This document shows positions 38,076-53,638 of a stretch of 64,000 nt of DNA, one piece after another; position 1 is the stretch's first letter; each line of letters opens with the position of its first letter. Location of the stretch: positions 68,488,051-68,552,050 of the forward strand of contig NC_021675.1 in the NCBI RefSeq assembly GCF_000247815.1, given 5' to 3'. The notes beneath the pieces are model-generated. The model was given only the letters and a program-made list of their open reading frames with translations, did no database searches and was not told where the DNA came from. A program made the position numbers and the translations under genes. The stretch is from Ficedula albicollis (lineage: Eukaryota > Chordata > Aves > Passeriformes > Muscicapidae).

Positions 38076-40651
38076 AGACTCTACAACCTCTACAGCCAGA
38101 GTGGAATAACTAAGCAAAGACTGGATCCAATTAAAGACTCACGCTGTATTTCAATTTCTAGACAAGTTGAAAAGGACAAGAAAGACATAGGTATCTTGCA
38201 CCCCTTTTTGCAGTAAATTTTTAGATCTATATAATTTTTCAGCTGGCTCTGCAGGTTGCTGAAGCCAGTGCCCTTCCTTACCCCTCCTGCATCTCCTGCA
38301 CCAGTTCTTGGGCCTCTCATTCCCTTCCCCTTTTATTGCCTCTCCCACCACTATGCCAAACTGTAACAGAAATATTCAAATAGAGAAAAATACAGAGCAG
38401 AGAGAGAGTCTTCTTTCATTCAGCAGTGAAGCACAGATTGCTCTGTGGGATGGGTCATTTCCCTGGCACACCAAAAAAAGGATGCAACGCAACCTCTGGC
38501 AAACACTTACAAAGAAACATTTTGATGAAGTTGCCATTTCCTCCTTTGACTTTGCCAAAACTGAACAACTGCAATAGCTACAGGGTCTCTCACTGACTAT
38601 ACTGCAAACACAGAAAATTAGAAACACTCCAGTTGTAAAGAGTGGAATAATAATATTAAAAATTAATGCAATTAACTAGATACTCCTGATTATCCAGCAC
38701 AGGCATAATCATTTGCCTTCTGTACGTGCTGAGCTTAAAGGTTGAAATAATGCTCTTTTTGGTGAAAATTTCATCAAGCAAAGACAATCTTTGTCCCTTA
38801 AATAAGAAGACAGGCCACAAACACTAAGAAATTCATGCAGGAGGCAAGCCTGCAAGTCAGTGTGGTGAAAGCATTTGCAGAATAATGATAATATTTACTG
38901 TCTTTTCAAGTTTTTATGCCATGCATAAAACTTTCCAACTATTATAAAGAATGACTCAAAGACAGGTGACAGAACAAAGTTCCTGGTATGTCTGTGTTTC
39001 CTTTTGAAAATGTGTCCTGCTGTACATATTAATAAATATCAGTGAGATTAAATTGAAATAACATACATGGGCAATTGAGCATGAATTTTTTGATTCACTG
39101 GAGATTGGTACCATAGTTATTTATGGAAGCACTAAACAACCCTGTAATTATATTAAAATATAGGTGAAGCCTCCATTAAAGCAGAGGAGGTGTAATGAAG
39201 ATTAAACAGAAAATACACCTATACTATTCTTAGAACGTACAGATAAAGAGAAAAAAATACCATTTCCCATTGAACAGGGAAAAATGCTTTTCAGTTCATT
39301 AAGAAGAATGAAGTGAAAAATGGAATTTGCACACATTAAAAATTCTTCACAGTTTGAAAGATATTAACAGCAGAGGGTGCATTTTGGATCACATTTTGTG
39401 GTTTTCAAGCCTAAAAACATAGGCATGAAATTCCACTCAGTGTTTTGAACAAAGATTATAATCTCTCATACAGAAAATAAAGAGGGAAATATTTACGTGT
39501 ATGTTTGTTTTTACTTATTTACACAGTGTTCGAGTCAAATTTAGTTCCAAAACAACCAACAAATATATCTAAAGAAATGAATATTGGTTTTGTCCCATCC
39601 TGTCCTGCAGGAGGTGGAAAAGCAGCTTATTTTCAGTTACCTTGGCACTGTGGTTGCAATCCACACAGCTTGGAAGAGCTCTGGCTGGCACTTCCAAAGC
39701 AGGTGAGACCCCTCATTTCTCCCATGCCCAGGCTCTCAGGGGGACTGGGGGGATGTGACAGACACAGTCTGATCTGATTTGAGAACTGACCTTTCTCTAA
39801 TAAGAGAACCACAATTGCAGTTTTAAAAAAAAGTTCTCCAGGTGCAGAAAACTTCAGGGAGACATTACCTGCAAAAAGGACCTAATTAAACTGAATTGAT
39901 TTCCTCCCAAATGCTTCTCACTACTTATGGTCTAGGAACCTCGTTGCACAGGAGACTAGAAAAAAAGGAAGGAAAACCCAAAAAACTGTACATTTGAATG
40001 GCAATTATTTTCTATTCCCCAGCTGGTTCTGGCAGTAATTTTTAAATGCCAGAGAATTCACTGCACTTTGATGAGGGCACTTGTTATTTCTTAGTTGTGA
40101 GCAAGACAATTCCAGGGCACAAAGTTCAAAAGACAGCATTCACAGAAGGCAATAATTAGACTCAACCACACTAAGATGCTGTTGCAACTGAACAGCTCTG
40201 TCTGGTAGTTGTAGGGTCAGAAATTTAATGTTGCACCATTTGGTGTAATGGCTCTGGTAACTGCTTGCTTATTTTCACACCTACAGCATAAAGTAATTAA
40301 AGTCAAATCCTTTTAGATGTAATTAGATGGCAGGACTCATTTAAATTGAATGCAAGAAAAAAGAAGAAAAGTAGAAGATCAAAAAAATGAAGAAAACATC
40401 AGATATTATAATTAGCAGGTCAGGTCAGTACTTCTCTAGTCTGAATTTATTCAGAAAATAAAATCATTTAGTAAATGGAATTACATTCCTTTCGATTTCA
40501 TTTTTCCTTCAAAATATCAAAAATACTAAAGAAGGAAATAAATGTGATCTATGTATTTTAATAGTGTTTTTATATTCTACTCTTAGGAAGAAACTGTATT
40601 AAAATAAAAGTATAAAAACAAACATCTCATTTGGTACCACTTAATGTTTGA
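38076..40651. other. Non-coding stretch
   Basis: No gene is recognised. At 39367-39380 there is a partial CTCF-like match (CAGCAGAGGGTGC), weaker than the 32.8-kb site. Confidence 0.6.
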
Positions 40652-41149
<498 letters not shown>

Positions 41150-43330
41150 ACTGCTCCCCCTTGGGATAATGGTAAATCCTGCAGCACAACCAGGCTGTGA
41201 GCCACAGCCTCTTTTCTGCATTTGCAGGAATTTTCCTTTAACTATTGAATTTAATTTCACAACCTTCCTGGACCTCTGAAGAGGTAAAAGCTTGCTCTGA
41301 GATTACAAAGGGAATCAGCAGGATTTGACAAGCCATTTGATGTATTTGCCTGTAATAACTCTGGCATTGCAACCTTCTGGGGGACAGAAAGCTGACAGCC
41401 AGAGAAAGGACACAAAGAACAGAGTTCTGTGACTACAAGCCAGTCTTTAACAAAAAGCACCAGGGATTTTTATGAGGGGAGAAAACAGATACATTTCTAA
41501 GCTTTTTTTAAACCTTTCTCATCTGAAAAACAAAGAACTTCTGATTGTGACACATACCTAGTGATCAACATAAAATAGTTTGAGCATAAAGTAGTCCAAA
41601 AGTCCTGAGCATGAAGATAATTGGAGTATCTGATGCACAAATCAATAGTATTTATCTGTTGGAGGCATTCTGACTTCAAAATCATGTAAAATTGGAGAAA
41701 CAGTCTTAGAGAACTAAGACTTTGGAGTCCTTGGAGAAAGAGCCTTAGGTTTGTTTTATCCTGGCAATGCCACTTCACCACAAAAACTTTCAAGTCGGTT
41801 TCTTATTTAAGTCACGAGTCTTACAGCATCTTTGAGATTCCTGGCTTGACCATCTCAGGTAATTTCACTGTTTTGCCCTCAGAAATGCTCTCAGAAAGGC
41901 CTCAGCCTGGCTCATTGTGCAAACACTGAAGATGCCAGTGCAGAAATGTAGAAATCCCTCTAAAACTCCACATATCCCACTGTCTAACACTGAAGTATTT
42001 TATCCTGCACGTAATCCTGGAACAATTGGGAAAACTAATTAAGCAGTGAAGCATATAAAGAAAAGTGAGCAACACAGCCCAATACAGCCATTTAAAAAAA
42101 TCAGAATATTTATGGATGTAATTTATTTACACATTTTCTACTCCATTAATTTGAAATGAAAATGTATTTATCAAGTCACTGAAAATCTTCCTCCTTAAAT
42201 ATGCAAATATATCTTCCAGAATTTCCCAATACTGAGTCATGCAAACTGTACATAAACACTGAATCTCCGAAATACCATAAAATTGTTAAAGAGCAAGTTT
42301 CTCTTCAATGCACTATAGAAATGAAAATTCATCAATTACATAATTGAGACTTAAAATTCTATATATAAGCTTGGCCGAAGACAGGTGTTAAAGCTGGGCA
42401 GAAATTCCTGAGTTACCAGAGGAAATATTAGATATTCTTAGGAATATAAACTTTGATCAATGAGACAGTTCCTTAACTAGAAAAGTTTCTAGCTGCACAT
42501 TAAAGGGAGGGTTATTTATTTAATTTAAATGACTTGTAACAATGCTAGAATCTTAGTAGCATCTTCATATAGTGGGCTAAAAAAGTGTAATAATCTGGGG
42601 GAAAAAATAAAATAATTACAATGCTGGTGGTTTTCAACTATAAGTCCCATTGATTTAACTTTGACACTACCCAAAATGCACAAAGCAAATTTTTTGTACA
42701 AAAAGCCCGAGTTCCTGTCTTGAAAAGTTTCCCAAAGAAATGCACAAAGCAAATTTTTTGTACAAAAAGTCCGAGTTCCTGTCTTGAGAAGTTTCCCAAA
42801 AAAGCCACAGGCTTCCTTAAACCTGCTCATAGAACTCTGTTACTTCTGGTGCAAGGCATCAGGATTAATACTGCAGAACCAGATTACCATTCCTAGGAAT
42901 CTTACATGGGTAAAATAACAGCAGTCAAAGCATTCTGTGAGGCAAGAGAAACAGTTTCAAGAACTATTAATCAATATGAAATAAATATTTAATAATTAAT
43001 AAACAGTTAATCTTATGTTTTTAAAAACACAGTCCCCTCCCTCAGATGTAGCCATGGCTGTGTCACTGAGAAACAAGGAAATTACTAATAAATTATTATC
43101 TAAACAAAAATTATGATGGACAACTCCACGAAAAACTGAGTCAAGCAGAATGGCAGTAAAAGACCACATATAACACACATCAGGGACAACCCAGTCACAC
43201 AAAGAAACAACAATTTTTTACCTAGCTTGTAGTAGAAAGTTTACAGAGAAATGTATTTAGAAAGAAATATTTGGGGAAATAAATGAGAAATCCCAAATTT
43301 ATCAGACATGGACCAGGAAAACCTGGACTA
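41150..43330. other. Non-coding stretch with one duplication
   Basis: No gene is recognised. The 64-bp duplication at 42.7 kb is listed separately. Confidence 0.6.
42675..42802 (+). repeat. Tandem duplication, 64-bp unit x2
   Basis: Copies begin AATGCACAAAGCAAATTT at 42675 and 42739 and differ at three positions (AGCCCG/AGTCCG, TGAAAAG/TGAGAAG, CAAAGA/CAAAAA). Confidence 0.96.
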
Positions 43331-43402
43331 GCTGGTCCTGCTCTGACCAGAGGGCTTGAACTACAGGATGTCCAACAGACTGATCCAAACAGTTCTGTGA
43401 TA
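43331..43402 (+). mobile_element. Short CR1-like 3' fragment
   Basis: GCTGGTCCTGCTCTGACCAG, AGGGCTTGAACTACAGGATG and TCCAAACAGTTCTGTGATAG parallel the 3' end of an old CR1 subfamily (GGTCCTGCTCTGAGCAGG, GGTTGGACTAGATGACC, CATTCTGTGATTC). Strongly diverged. Confidence 0.7.
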
Positions 43403-44139
43403 GCAGTGAAGAATCAAGAATTAATCAAACTCAAGCTATAAAGCCAACTTTGATGTTTTGGGGTTTTATTTTTGGAGTTGATGTGAGAAACACTGAGGTC
43501 CAAAATGAGCTCTTTGGAAATAGAAAGACTGATAATCACATCCAGAATCCAATATCGTTGAAAAGTGGGTTTCAGGAGATCTGTCCCACCTTTATGTTGT
43601 TGGGAGGACACTGTTGAGATCTACTTGGGCATTCATGGTGGCTTTTTTTCCCAATACATTAAAAGAAGCCACCAGCACTGAATTTTCTTGAGTTCTTGGT
43701 TTGCAAAGCCAAGATTTGAGATGGTTTCACAGCCCAGTGTTCTCCCTCTGCTCTTAGGTTTGCCTAGAGACACGATTCAGAGTAGACTGATAGGTTTAGA
43801 AGCAATCTCTTCTTGTCTCATGACATGACTGCCACAGAAGTGCTCACATCAGTGTTTATCCTTGCACTGGCAAAATCCTGAAGAAAATTAAAATAAAATA
43901 TTAGATGAGCTTGAGCTCTGGTTATCTATTTTGCTAAGACATTTAGTGAATCAATACAAACCCACCAAAACAAAACCCCAGGAATGCATATATTTTAGCA
44001 GACCACAAAGGAAGGACATTATTTGTAACTGTTATTCCTCCTTACTCAGTGAATGGTTTCAGTAAAACTCATCATTCATTAAAAATTATTCATCTCCCTT
44101 GGCCTTATTCACTGCTTCATATTTCTAATGAACTTAATG

Positions 44140-44410
44140 TAGCAAGTGATGTAATCAGACAAAAGCATGGTAAGAGCTCTTTCTGCCACTACAAGCACAA
44201 TCATATTTAATTAAGAATTTATCATTAGCTGAAGGTATTAGTTAACTATTACAAGCCCACTATATTGTCTAGCTCAGAGAAGCAGCTTCCTCATTAACAA
44301 ACAAGTGCTTGGATCTAATTGCTGCCTCTTTAATCAGCTCAGTGCATTAGTATCTCATTAACTAGGCCTCACAGAACAAAATTATTGCTTTGATACCACT
44401 AGAAAAGATT
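44140..44410. promoter_or_regulatory. Possible conserved non-coding element
   Basis: About 270 bp of non-repetitive sequence is unusually dense in homeodomain-type cores: TTAATTAAGAATTTATCATT, TATTAGTTAAC, CTCATTAAC, CTAATTGC, CATTAGTATCTCATTAAC and AAATTATTGC. It has few low-complexity runs despite being AT-rich. That texture resembles deeply conserved developmental enhancers. No alignment was available, so this is a guess from composition. Confidence 0.3.
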
Positions 44411-45905
44411 AAAAAAAAACATAATAAACTCTTGGAGGCCCTATCCAGCATCCACTGACATAGGAGCAGGTATGAATACCCTTTAATTACTACCTGGAAT
44501 CAGTGAGTGGAATTACATTCCAGAGAGGGAAGCCTGGAGAAAAGTTTCAGTGTGGAGCCAGCATTCCTCAGTGAATTGCACACTTCCCTCTGCAGAGAGC
44601 TACTGAAACAGCTCAGGGATGGAAGGATAATGCCCAGCACCTACTAATTTTGTTTTCTACTTCTACAGACATTTTACATGCATATTTCACTTTGATCCCA
44701 TATATCTAAGCTGACAGCACTCCTTTCTTCTCTAGGCATTACATCATGGAATAAAATAAATGCAACAACCACCAATTTTGTGTTTGCTTGGCATTTTTTT
44801 CCTGGGTAGTTTTTTTTTTTTCTTTAATTTTGCAAGAAATCAATGAACATTTCAGATCCTCCTGCTTTGTTCTCATCATTTCATGAATATTCCTTCCATA
44901 ACTTCATAGATCATCATGGGATTACATGGATTCAGGAGATCTCTTGGGAATCATGCCTGTTTCTTTTTAAGTAGTCACTACTACCTCGTAAGCAGAGGGT
45001 CCCTAAAAGATTTCTTTTTCATACCAAGAAATTAAAAGTTGACTAATATTAAACAAGCAATGTGAGACATTCAGAAGATGTGTCCTTTGTTTTCATCACA
45101 TTGAGTATCAGTAGGAAAAAAAATTCCAACACTACCTGCACTCAATCCTTCAAGCAATTTTGAATTGGGGATTCAGTGAGTAAGAGTTTCCATCTTTATG
45201 TACAGAAATTTATAAAGTCCTACAGCTTGGCAGGACAAAACAAGAGCTGTAAAGTAATCTCATACTGCTTTCAGGACAATTTCCAATAAATAAATTGTGC
45301 AAGATAATGCTGTGAGAATAAAAAAATCAAGCTGAAGAAATGTCTGCTATAAAAGTGATTTTGTCTGAATAACAATACTTTGAAAATAAGTCTTTTTTTC
45401 AGAGATGAACTGATTTTTCACTGGAGATAAGGTCAGAAATGTAAGTGCAATAAAATATTATTTCAGTTTTTCTAACACTCTGTAATGAGCAATTTGATCC
45501 ATTATTGCTATCTTGAAAAGGGGAATCAGAGTAGTTAATATTTAAAATAAATGCTTCTAAGTAGTATCTTTTTAGACAAAAAATAGAGATAGGCTTGTTT
45601 TCCTTTCACCTCCAAGAGACAATCACTCCAATGTGAAAGAAAACTACTCTGAATTTTTAAGAAAATCTGCTAAAAATGTAGAAATTTTAGATTTCCTTGC
45701 AAAAACAATCTTTAGCTTCCAGTTTATGCTCATATATTCACTGTCAAAAAGATGGACTTCAAGTTATTTGTACGACAAAAGAAACAAGACAGCCCTCAGC
45801 AAATGTGAAATTTAAGAAAATATCCAAGAGTAGTACAGAATGTCTAAGGTCTGTCACTGGGGATCACAGCAGCATTTCCTTTGATTAGCTGTAATAAATG
45901 CACAT

Positions 45906-45930
45906 CAGCAGTGCAGCGTGAGCACTGCTG
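45906..45930 (+). other. Perfect 9-bp GC-rich hairpin
   Basis: Arms CAGCAGTGC and GCACTGCTG are exact reverse complements with a seven-base loop AGCGTGA. It ends about 40 bp before a minus-strand CR1 terminus. It is not followed by a T-run and there is no gene to terminate. Confidence 0.7.
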
Positions 45931-45970
45931 CTCTGCCCACCAGGACACCAGGGCTGTGTGCACTGGAACC

Positions 45971-46018
45971 AGGGAATCACAGACTGGTTTGGGATGGAAG
46001 GCACCTCACGATGCCATT
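45971..46018 (-). mobile_element. Very short CR1 3' terminus, minus strand
   Basis: GGGAATCACAGACTGGTTTG and GGATGGAAGGCACCTCACG match the terminal octamer plus GGTTTGGGTTGGAAGGGACC motif of CR1 in reverse. About 48 bp, diverged. Confidence 0.75.
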
Positions 46019-46080
46019 CTGGTTTTTGCCTTTTTTCCTTTTATATGTTCTCTATATTCTCCACACATATATCTTAGCTC

Positions 46081-46525
46081 TGTAACCTATTGTTTTTGTG
46101 GCTAGTTTTCCCAGTAATTTTCCATGGCCTTTCCCTAGGCCAAAAGACAAAACAAATTCCAGAACTCCAAGCCCAGGAGGGTACAAGGCACCTATCCCAC
46201 CTTGCTTCTTCCTGAGAATCAAGGCCAAGAACAACTCTTTGAGACACATTTCCACAAATAAAGTACAACTAATACCAAAGGGGGGATTCCAGAGAAGAAG
46301 CATGACCTGGGAAAAAATTCCATCACCACCTGTCCTCCTAACTGGTGCTAACTTTTAGTGCTAACTAACTCCTAACTTTTTTGTCAATTATGTTAATTTG
46401 CTAAATATCTAAAAACTGTGTTTGCCCCATGTGGGTGAGCTTTTGTGGACATTCCCATAACTGCCCCTGGAGGCCTCCAAATAAAGATCCACTTTTATAT
46501 TACCTCCCATATTAATATAACATCA
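46081..46525 (+). mobile_element. Possible solo LTR of an avian endogenous retrovirus
   Basis: The stretch starts TGTAACC and could end AACATCA, i.e. TG...CA. Near its end is AAATAAAGATCC, a polyadenylation-type signal followed within 20 bp by a T-rich CTTTTATATTACCTCCC, as in songbird LTRs. The middle (CCATGGCCTTTCCCTAGGCC, CATGACCTGGGAAAAAATTCC) is also reminiscent of ERVL-type LTRs. I could not find matching target-site duplications or any internal retroviral gene, so the boundaries and the call itself are tentative. It is followed at once by a CR1 tail. Confidence 0.4.
46341..46380 (+). repeat. Degenerate CTAAC repeat
   Basis: GCTAAC, GCTAACTAAC and CCTAAC recur within about 40 bp, a small decayed pentamer-like cluster inside the possible LTR. 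Confidence 0.6.
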
Positions 46526-46559
46526 AGTTTCATTTCTAGGTTGAAACAGGCAGCACTTA

Positions 46560-46690
46560 AAGCTCATCCAGTGCCCCCCTGCCATGGGCAGGGACACCTT
46601 CCACTGTCCCAGGCTGCTCCAAGCCCTGCCCAGCCTGGCCTTGGGCACTGCCAGGGATCCAGGGGCAGCCACAGCTGCTCTGGGTGAATT
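46560..46690 (-). mobile_element. CR1 LINE 3' fragment, minus strand
   Basis: GCTCATCCAGTGCCCCCCTG, CCATGGGCAGGGACACC, CAGGCTGCTCCAAGCCC, GGCCTTGGGCACTGCCAGGG and ATCCAGGGGCAGCCACAGC appear in order. A low-divergence songbird CR1 end of about 130 bp, next to the possible LTR. Confidence 0.95.
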
Positions 46691-47101
46691 TCTCAGGAGA
46701 AATGATCATTTCAGAGTTTGTGCAGTTACCTGTTAGCTGTAAACCACTCACAGCAGCTGGAATCTGTGCCTCGCTGGGCACAACCACAATTGGATACTGA
46801 GTTAAGGACAGCACTGTTCTCTCTCCCCATGGACTCCTGCAGGATCCTCAAGAGTGTTTTGTTTTATGGCAATCACCTTAATTACCCATACTCAGTACCT
46901 CTCAATGGCTCAAGTGATGGTAAATTCCTTTCTTTTTCCCCCTTTTTATTTTTTCATAGGAGTATTCTGTGTCAGGGTGGTATTTCTTTTTTAATCTGCT
47001 TATTTTTACAAATTGCAAATTTAATACATAATTCATGTTATCATCATTATAGTTATTGTTTATATTATCTTTTTCTAAATATTTTACTTATATATTATCT
47101 A

Positions 47102-47652
<551 letters not shown>

Positions 47653-47763
47653 ATGTATATATTCACAAAGTCACGCGTTTTTTCAGAATACAGCAAGAAT
47701 TAAAGCACCAGAAAATACCAAAACATTTTTGGGACAGTCACTGAATTCAAAAACTCTCTGAAT

Positions 47764-49344
<1,581 letters not shown>

Positions 49345-49455
49345 CCCTCCTGTCAGGGAGCTGTAGAGGGCAACAAGGTCCCCTCTGAGCCTCTTTTTCT
49401 CCAGGCTGAACCATTCAACTGCTCCTTATCAGACTTGTGCTCCAGACACCTTAAA
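49345..49455 (-). mobile_element. CR1 LINE internal fragment, minus strand
   Basis: AGCTGTAGAGGGCAACAAGG, TCCCCTCTGAGCCTC, TTTTTCTCCAGGCTGAACC, CTGCTCCTTATCAGACTTG and TGCTCCAGACACCTT match the CR1 untranslated-region block about 300-400 bp upstream of the 3' end, read in reverse. The terminal parts are missing, so this is a remnant. Confidence 0.85.
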
Positions 49456-49884
49456 ATCATAATTAAATTGACAGAACGAGGGGAAAAACACACACAAAAA
49501 AAAGAAATGAAAAAAGCTTTAAACAGAAGAGTCTTTAGGCCATTACTACCTGACTGGTCATGGAAAGTGGTCAAAGATATTGGGATGAGAATGATGCTGA
49601 TAACAAGCTGATGTTTTAGATTTTACTGAGCAGTGTTTGCACTGAGTCACGCTGATCCAGCTGCTCCCCTGCCCTGCCAGAGCTGCCTGGGGGCACAAGA
49701 AGCTGGGAGGGGACCCAGCCAGGACAGGCTGACCCCAAGTGCAGAGGGATATTCCAGACCCCAGGGCATCACGCTGAGCAGGAAAACCGGGGGAAGTCAC
49801 CGTGATTGCTGCTCAGGGACCGGCTAGGCACAGATCAGCAGTGGTGAAATACCCCATTGTGCACCACTGCTTTTGTATATTCCT

Positions 49885-49923
49885 TATCATCATTATCATC
49901 ATCGTTATTATTATTATTATTAT
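49885..49923. repeat. Compound (ATC)n/(TTA)n microsatellite
   Basis: Imperfect ATC units run into about six TTA units. Confidence 0.85.
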
Positions 49924-51006
49924 TTTCCCTTCCATTTCTGTCTTGTTAAACTCACTTTATCTTAACCCACGATTTTTAATTTTTTTCTGATTCTCGCATC
50001 CCCCTGGGGAGGAGTGAGTAAGCAGCTTTGGGGTGCTATAAACCCACAACAACATCTTGTCCCTCTTAGGTTCTCTAATTGCCTTTGGAGAACTGAGGAA
50101 AGGCAGGAGCCTCCTCCAGCTTCTGGTACAAGCACCTCACCATCACCTTGCACAGCAAAGAGGACCAGAAAGATAGGAAATGGCTCAGAGGTCCCTTTTA
50201 TCATTCTCTTGCTCTGCCAAATCACTGATTAGCTACTTTCAGACAATAACACAAGATTTTGTTGCCAAGGTGACCTCATTTCTGAGAACCCAGATCTCTT
50301 CCCGGGTGATTACATTTCCATGCTAGAGCCCTGAAGGAAAAAAAAAATCCTCAGTGCTTGTATTTATTTTAATCTCTGCGCTCATCTCTAATTTTTAAAG
50401 GAGAAATTAGTTACGCATTTAAAAAATTGAGCTAGTGGCTCATTAAAGACAGGCAGAAAGAATCTAAATATCCCACTAAAATTATAATGGGCAGGCAGAT
50501 ATTTCCAAACTTGTGTGGCACAAAGACAGGACTGTGAGCACCAGATCAGTCACATCCTGCTCAATGTCACTCACCCTCAGTTTGGTGAAGGCAGGGAACA
50601 AAGGAACTCTGACTTCCCCACATTTCAGTTTATCTATTGAATAACATCATCAATATGCCTTCAAAACTCAGCTGAAGTGCTCAGCAGACAGAACAACAGT
50701 TAGTGTCTTAGCACAGAGTGAGAAGTATGAGACACTGAGACCCACACAAGAAAACTTGATTTTCCACAGAGCCCAAGGGAAAAAGAAGCAAACAGAGAAT
50801 CTGAGATTTCTCCTACCACACTGAACGTGGATTTAAAAAGTTCTTCTGGAATCTAGAGCATAATATTCATTTTATCTTTATGAGAACTTAAAACTCTGTG
50901 AAACACTTGGTTTTTTAAACAACAATTAAGAACTCAACACATATAGAAAAAGAAAATAGAAGACTAAAATATGTTAACAAGCAGATTGTGCTGGAAACTC
51001 CCCCCT

Positions 51007-51028
51007 CACACACACACACACACACACA
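51007..51028. repeat. (CA)11 microsatellite
   Basis: Eleven uninterrupted CA units follow CCCCCT. Confidence 0.95.
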
Positions 51029-53638
51029 GATTTTACTGGATTAAATGAGTTGCAGTACACCAGTGAAAGGTACTTTCAAACCCCCCCAAACAGTCGGATT
51101 CTGGTCAGCAGATGAGATGCACGCAGGGATTCAGATCTTCTCTTTTCCCCATCCTGGCCACACATTTCAGTGGTGAGAGGCAGAGGAGAGCAAATAAATT
51201 CCAATTCTACTGATCAGCCACATCTTCATCCTCCCAAAAAGAAAAGTGAGTGGAACAATGAAGCATAGGAGCCTCTGCTTAGGGCCTGGAGTGGCAAGAA
51301 ACTGCCTTTGGGAATGAAAACAGAATTTATGAACACAAAAAGCTCTTATTCCTAAGCATTATTTGAAAAGCAAATGTTCTATAAACAAGATGGCTCCAGT
51401 TAAATCTTATCAGAGTGGCTTGTCACACAGAACAAAAGCAGCACAAGTGGATTATTTCCATTATACATCTCTGCATGTGTTTAAAAATGTGTTCATTCTT
51501 CTCACCCTTGTCTGGAACATGAGACCTCTCAGAATCTCCAACACAGGATGAACTGCTAAAGAAAGTTTCAGGATTTTTCTGTTCCTAAATGAACTTTTAC
51601 AATATTAATATTTAAACTATTAACTACTAAGAGTGTCTCCTTTATTAATTAAATGCATACCATTAGTAAGGAACTCTATAAATACTACACCACAATATAA
51701 AGTTATATTACTGAGGCTTTCTCTGCAAATAAAAATGGTGACAGTCTAATGACATGCACGATTGCATAGTAAAATCATTAAATTAGCTTCAGGAAAATAT
51801 TTGAAATATTCAAATGTGAATTGTTTTTCTCACCAAAATGACACTCTTCCCAATGCCACTTAAGTATCCCAGTCAGGTATCAGACTAGATGGGGTTCTTT
51901 AAAAGCCCACTAATTTTAAATTAGAATTCTGTGGAGATTTTTTTTTAATTAAAATTTTAAAGGCTTATATCACAAAAATGAATAGGTAAAGAAAAGCCTG
52001 TATCCTCATAAATCACATTTTCATAGTCTGAACACAGTTTATGTCAAACAAAATGTGTTTTAATTTGATTAACTGAAACAAAGCTCACAAGTGCTGATGC
52101 TGTGCCAGAATTCCAGGAACATTCAAGAAAAACAAGCAACAGAAACTTGAAGGTGAATCCTTGACTCATAAATTAGCACAACCACAAATGCAAATCACTG
52201 GTTTACATATTTGCTCAACAAATACAGGCACTGAGAAATCTGCAGCATTCACTGGGAGTCTCCATTTATTCTCTAAACCAAAGAGGCCCCTCATTAGTCT
52301 TTTACTTCATGAAAGATTTGCAGAACATCATTTCAGGCAGAATATGAATGAATCAACCTCTCTATTGGAAATGAGAACTGGCAAAGAATTTACCTGCGAG
52401 CGTCCTGAAGTTATAATGACACAGGCAACAGAAGTTAATAACATGTTACTTTCTTGGCATGGAGCCTTCAAGCTTCAAATTTAGCTAATTTATTTGCAAA
52501 CTGCCATCCTGTATTTGGGCTGGAACACAGATTTGTTGATAACTTAGAAGGAATTACAAATTGATATGGTGAAGTGTGCTTGAGCCTCATTTACACATAT
52601 TATTTAATTTCCTAATTCAAAACCAAAATTGTTAGGAAAAGAAGTAACAGAAGAGATGTAACTTAGGTTAAAAAAGCCCCACAAATCTAAAAAAAAAAAA
52701 AACCAAAAAAATTCCAATTTAAAAAAAAATTCAAAAGCCTAATAAGCCCTTAAGAAACTATTTATTATTGCATATTTCCACCTTTTTTGTTCTTTTCCTC
52801 TGTAGATGATTTAAAATAGAAAATAAATTCCCAGGAAGGTGATGAATGCAAATGGAGATGCATGTTAAGACCATAAAGCTCCAATGTAAATTCTAATTGT
52901 GTTAACTTTGAGTTAACATATCATAAATATTAATTCCCAATTTCTCAACAGTACATTTTAATTATTGGTATCCTAGAAAAAGATTCAAATAAATTTTTGA
53001 GGAGCAGAGAATACAATGACAAACTACCACATCTAGTTCTGCCTGGGAATTCCTGGTTGGCTTGAAGTTTCTCTGAAAAAACACATACAGCCATAATATG
53101 GAAAAAGAGAGAGTAATTTCATTTGGTGAAGTAAATAATGATTTTCAAATGAAAATTCAGTTTCTTAATCATATGTGTATTATCCTGAAATACACTTGGC
53201 TTGTAGAATTTAGGGCTCTCACAAAGAACCAATCCACATTTCTTCTTCACTTTAAAATTTACTTCAATAATTTCTAAAACACAGCTAACAGCCAGTGTAA
53301 TAAAGACCATTATTAATTTTCCTAATTCAAGAAAAAAAAGCAAGATACTGACACTGTAGCCCTTCTCCACTCTATTAAGCAGCAAAAATTACCAAACTTT
53401 TAGATTAAAAATTTGCACAGGCATATGGGGGTTGATTTGGAGTTATGCATCCCCTCACCCTATCTTTCCACAAGAAGCCATTATCTATTTTTAACTAATA
53501 TTCTGTTTTTCTGTTTCTCCACCACCTGGCAGGAGTATCAGTTCCATCCCACCTCTGCAAAATGCCAGGAATACCAGCTTCTGTCAGCTGGAAATGGACA
53601 GGAGCTCAGGATGTCACTGTGCTCAAATTCTCTCAAAT

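Larger units (their letters stand above)
43403..45970. other. Non-coding stretch with a possible conserved element and a hairpin
   Basis: No gene is recognised. The segments at 44.14-44.41 kb and 45.9 kb are listed separately. Confidence 0.6.
49456..53638. other. Non-coding stretch with microsatellites
   Basis: No gene is recognised. Possibly constrained stretches are 50340-50480 (AGAAATTAGTTACGCATTT, GGCTCATTAAAGACAGGC) and 51600-51790 (TTTATTAATTAAATGCATAC, GACATGCACGATTGCATAG), judged only by texture. A/T runs are frequent at 52690-52730. Confidence 0.55.

Noticed and set aside
39367..39380. Second CTCF site (CAGCAGAGGGTGC)
   Set aside because: Two mismatches to the core consensus, including the conserved C; too weak to call.
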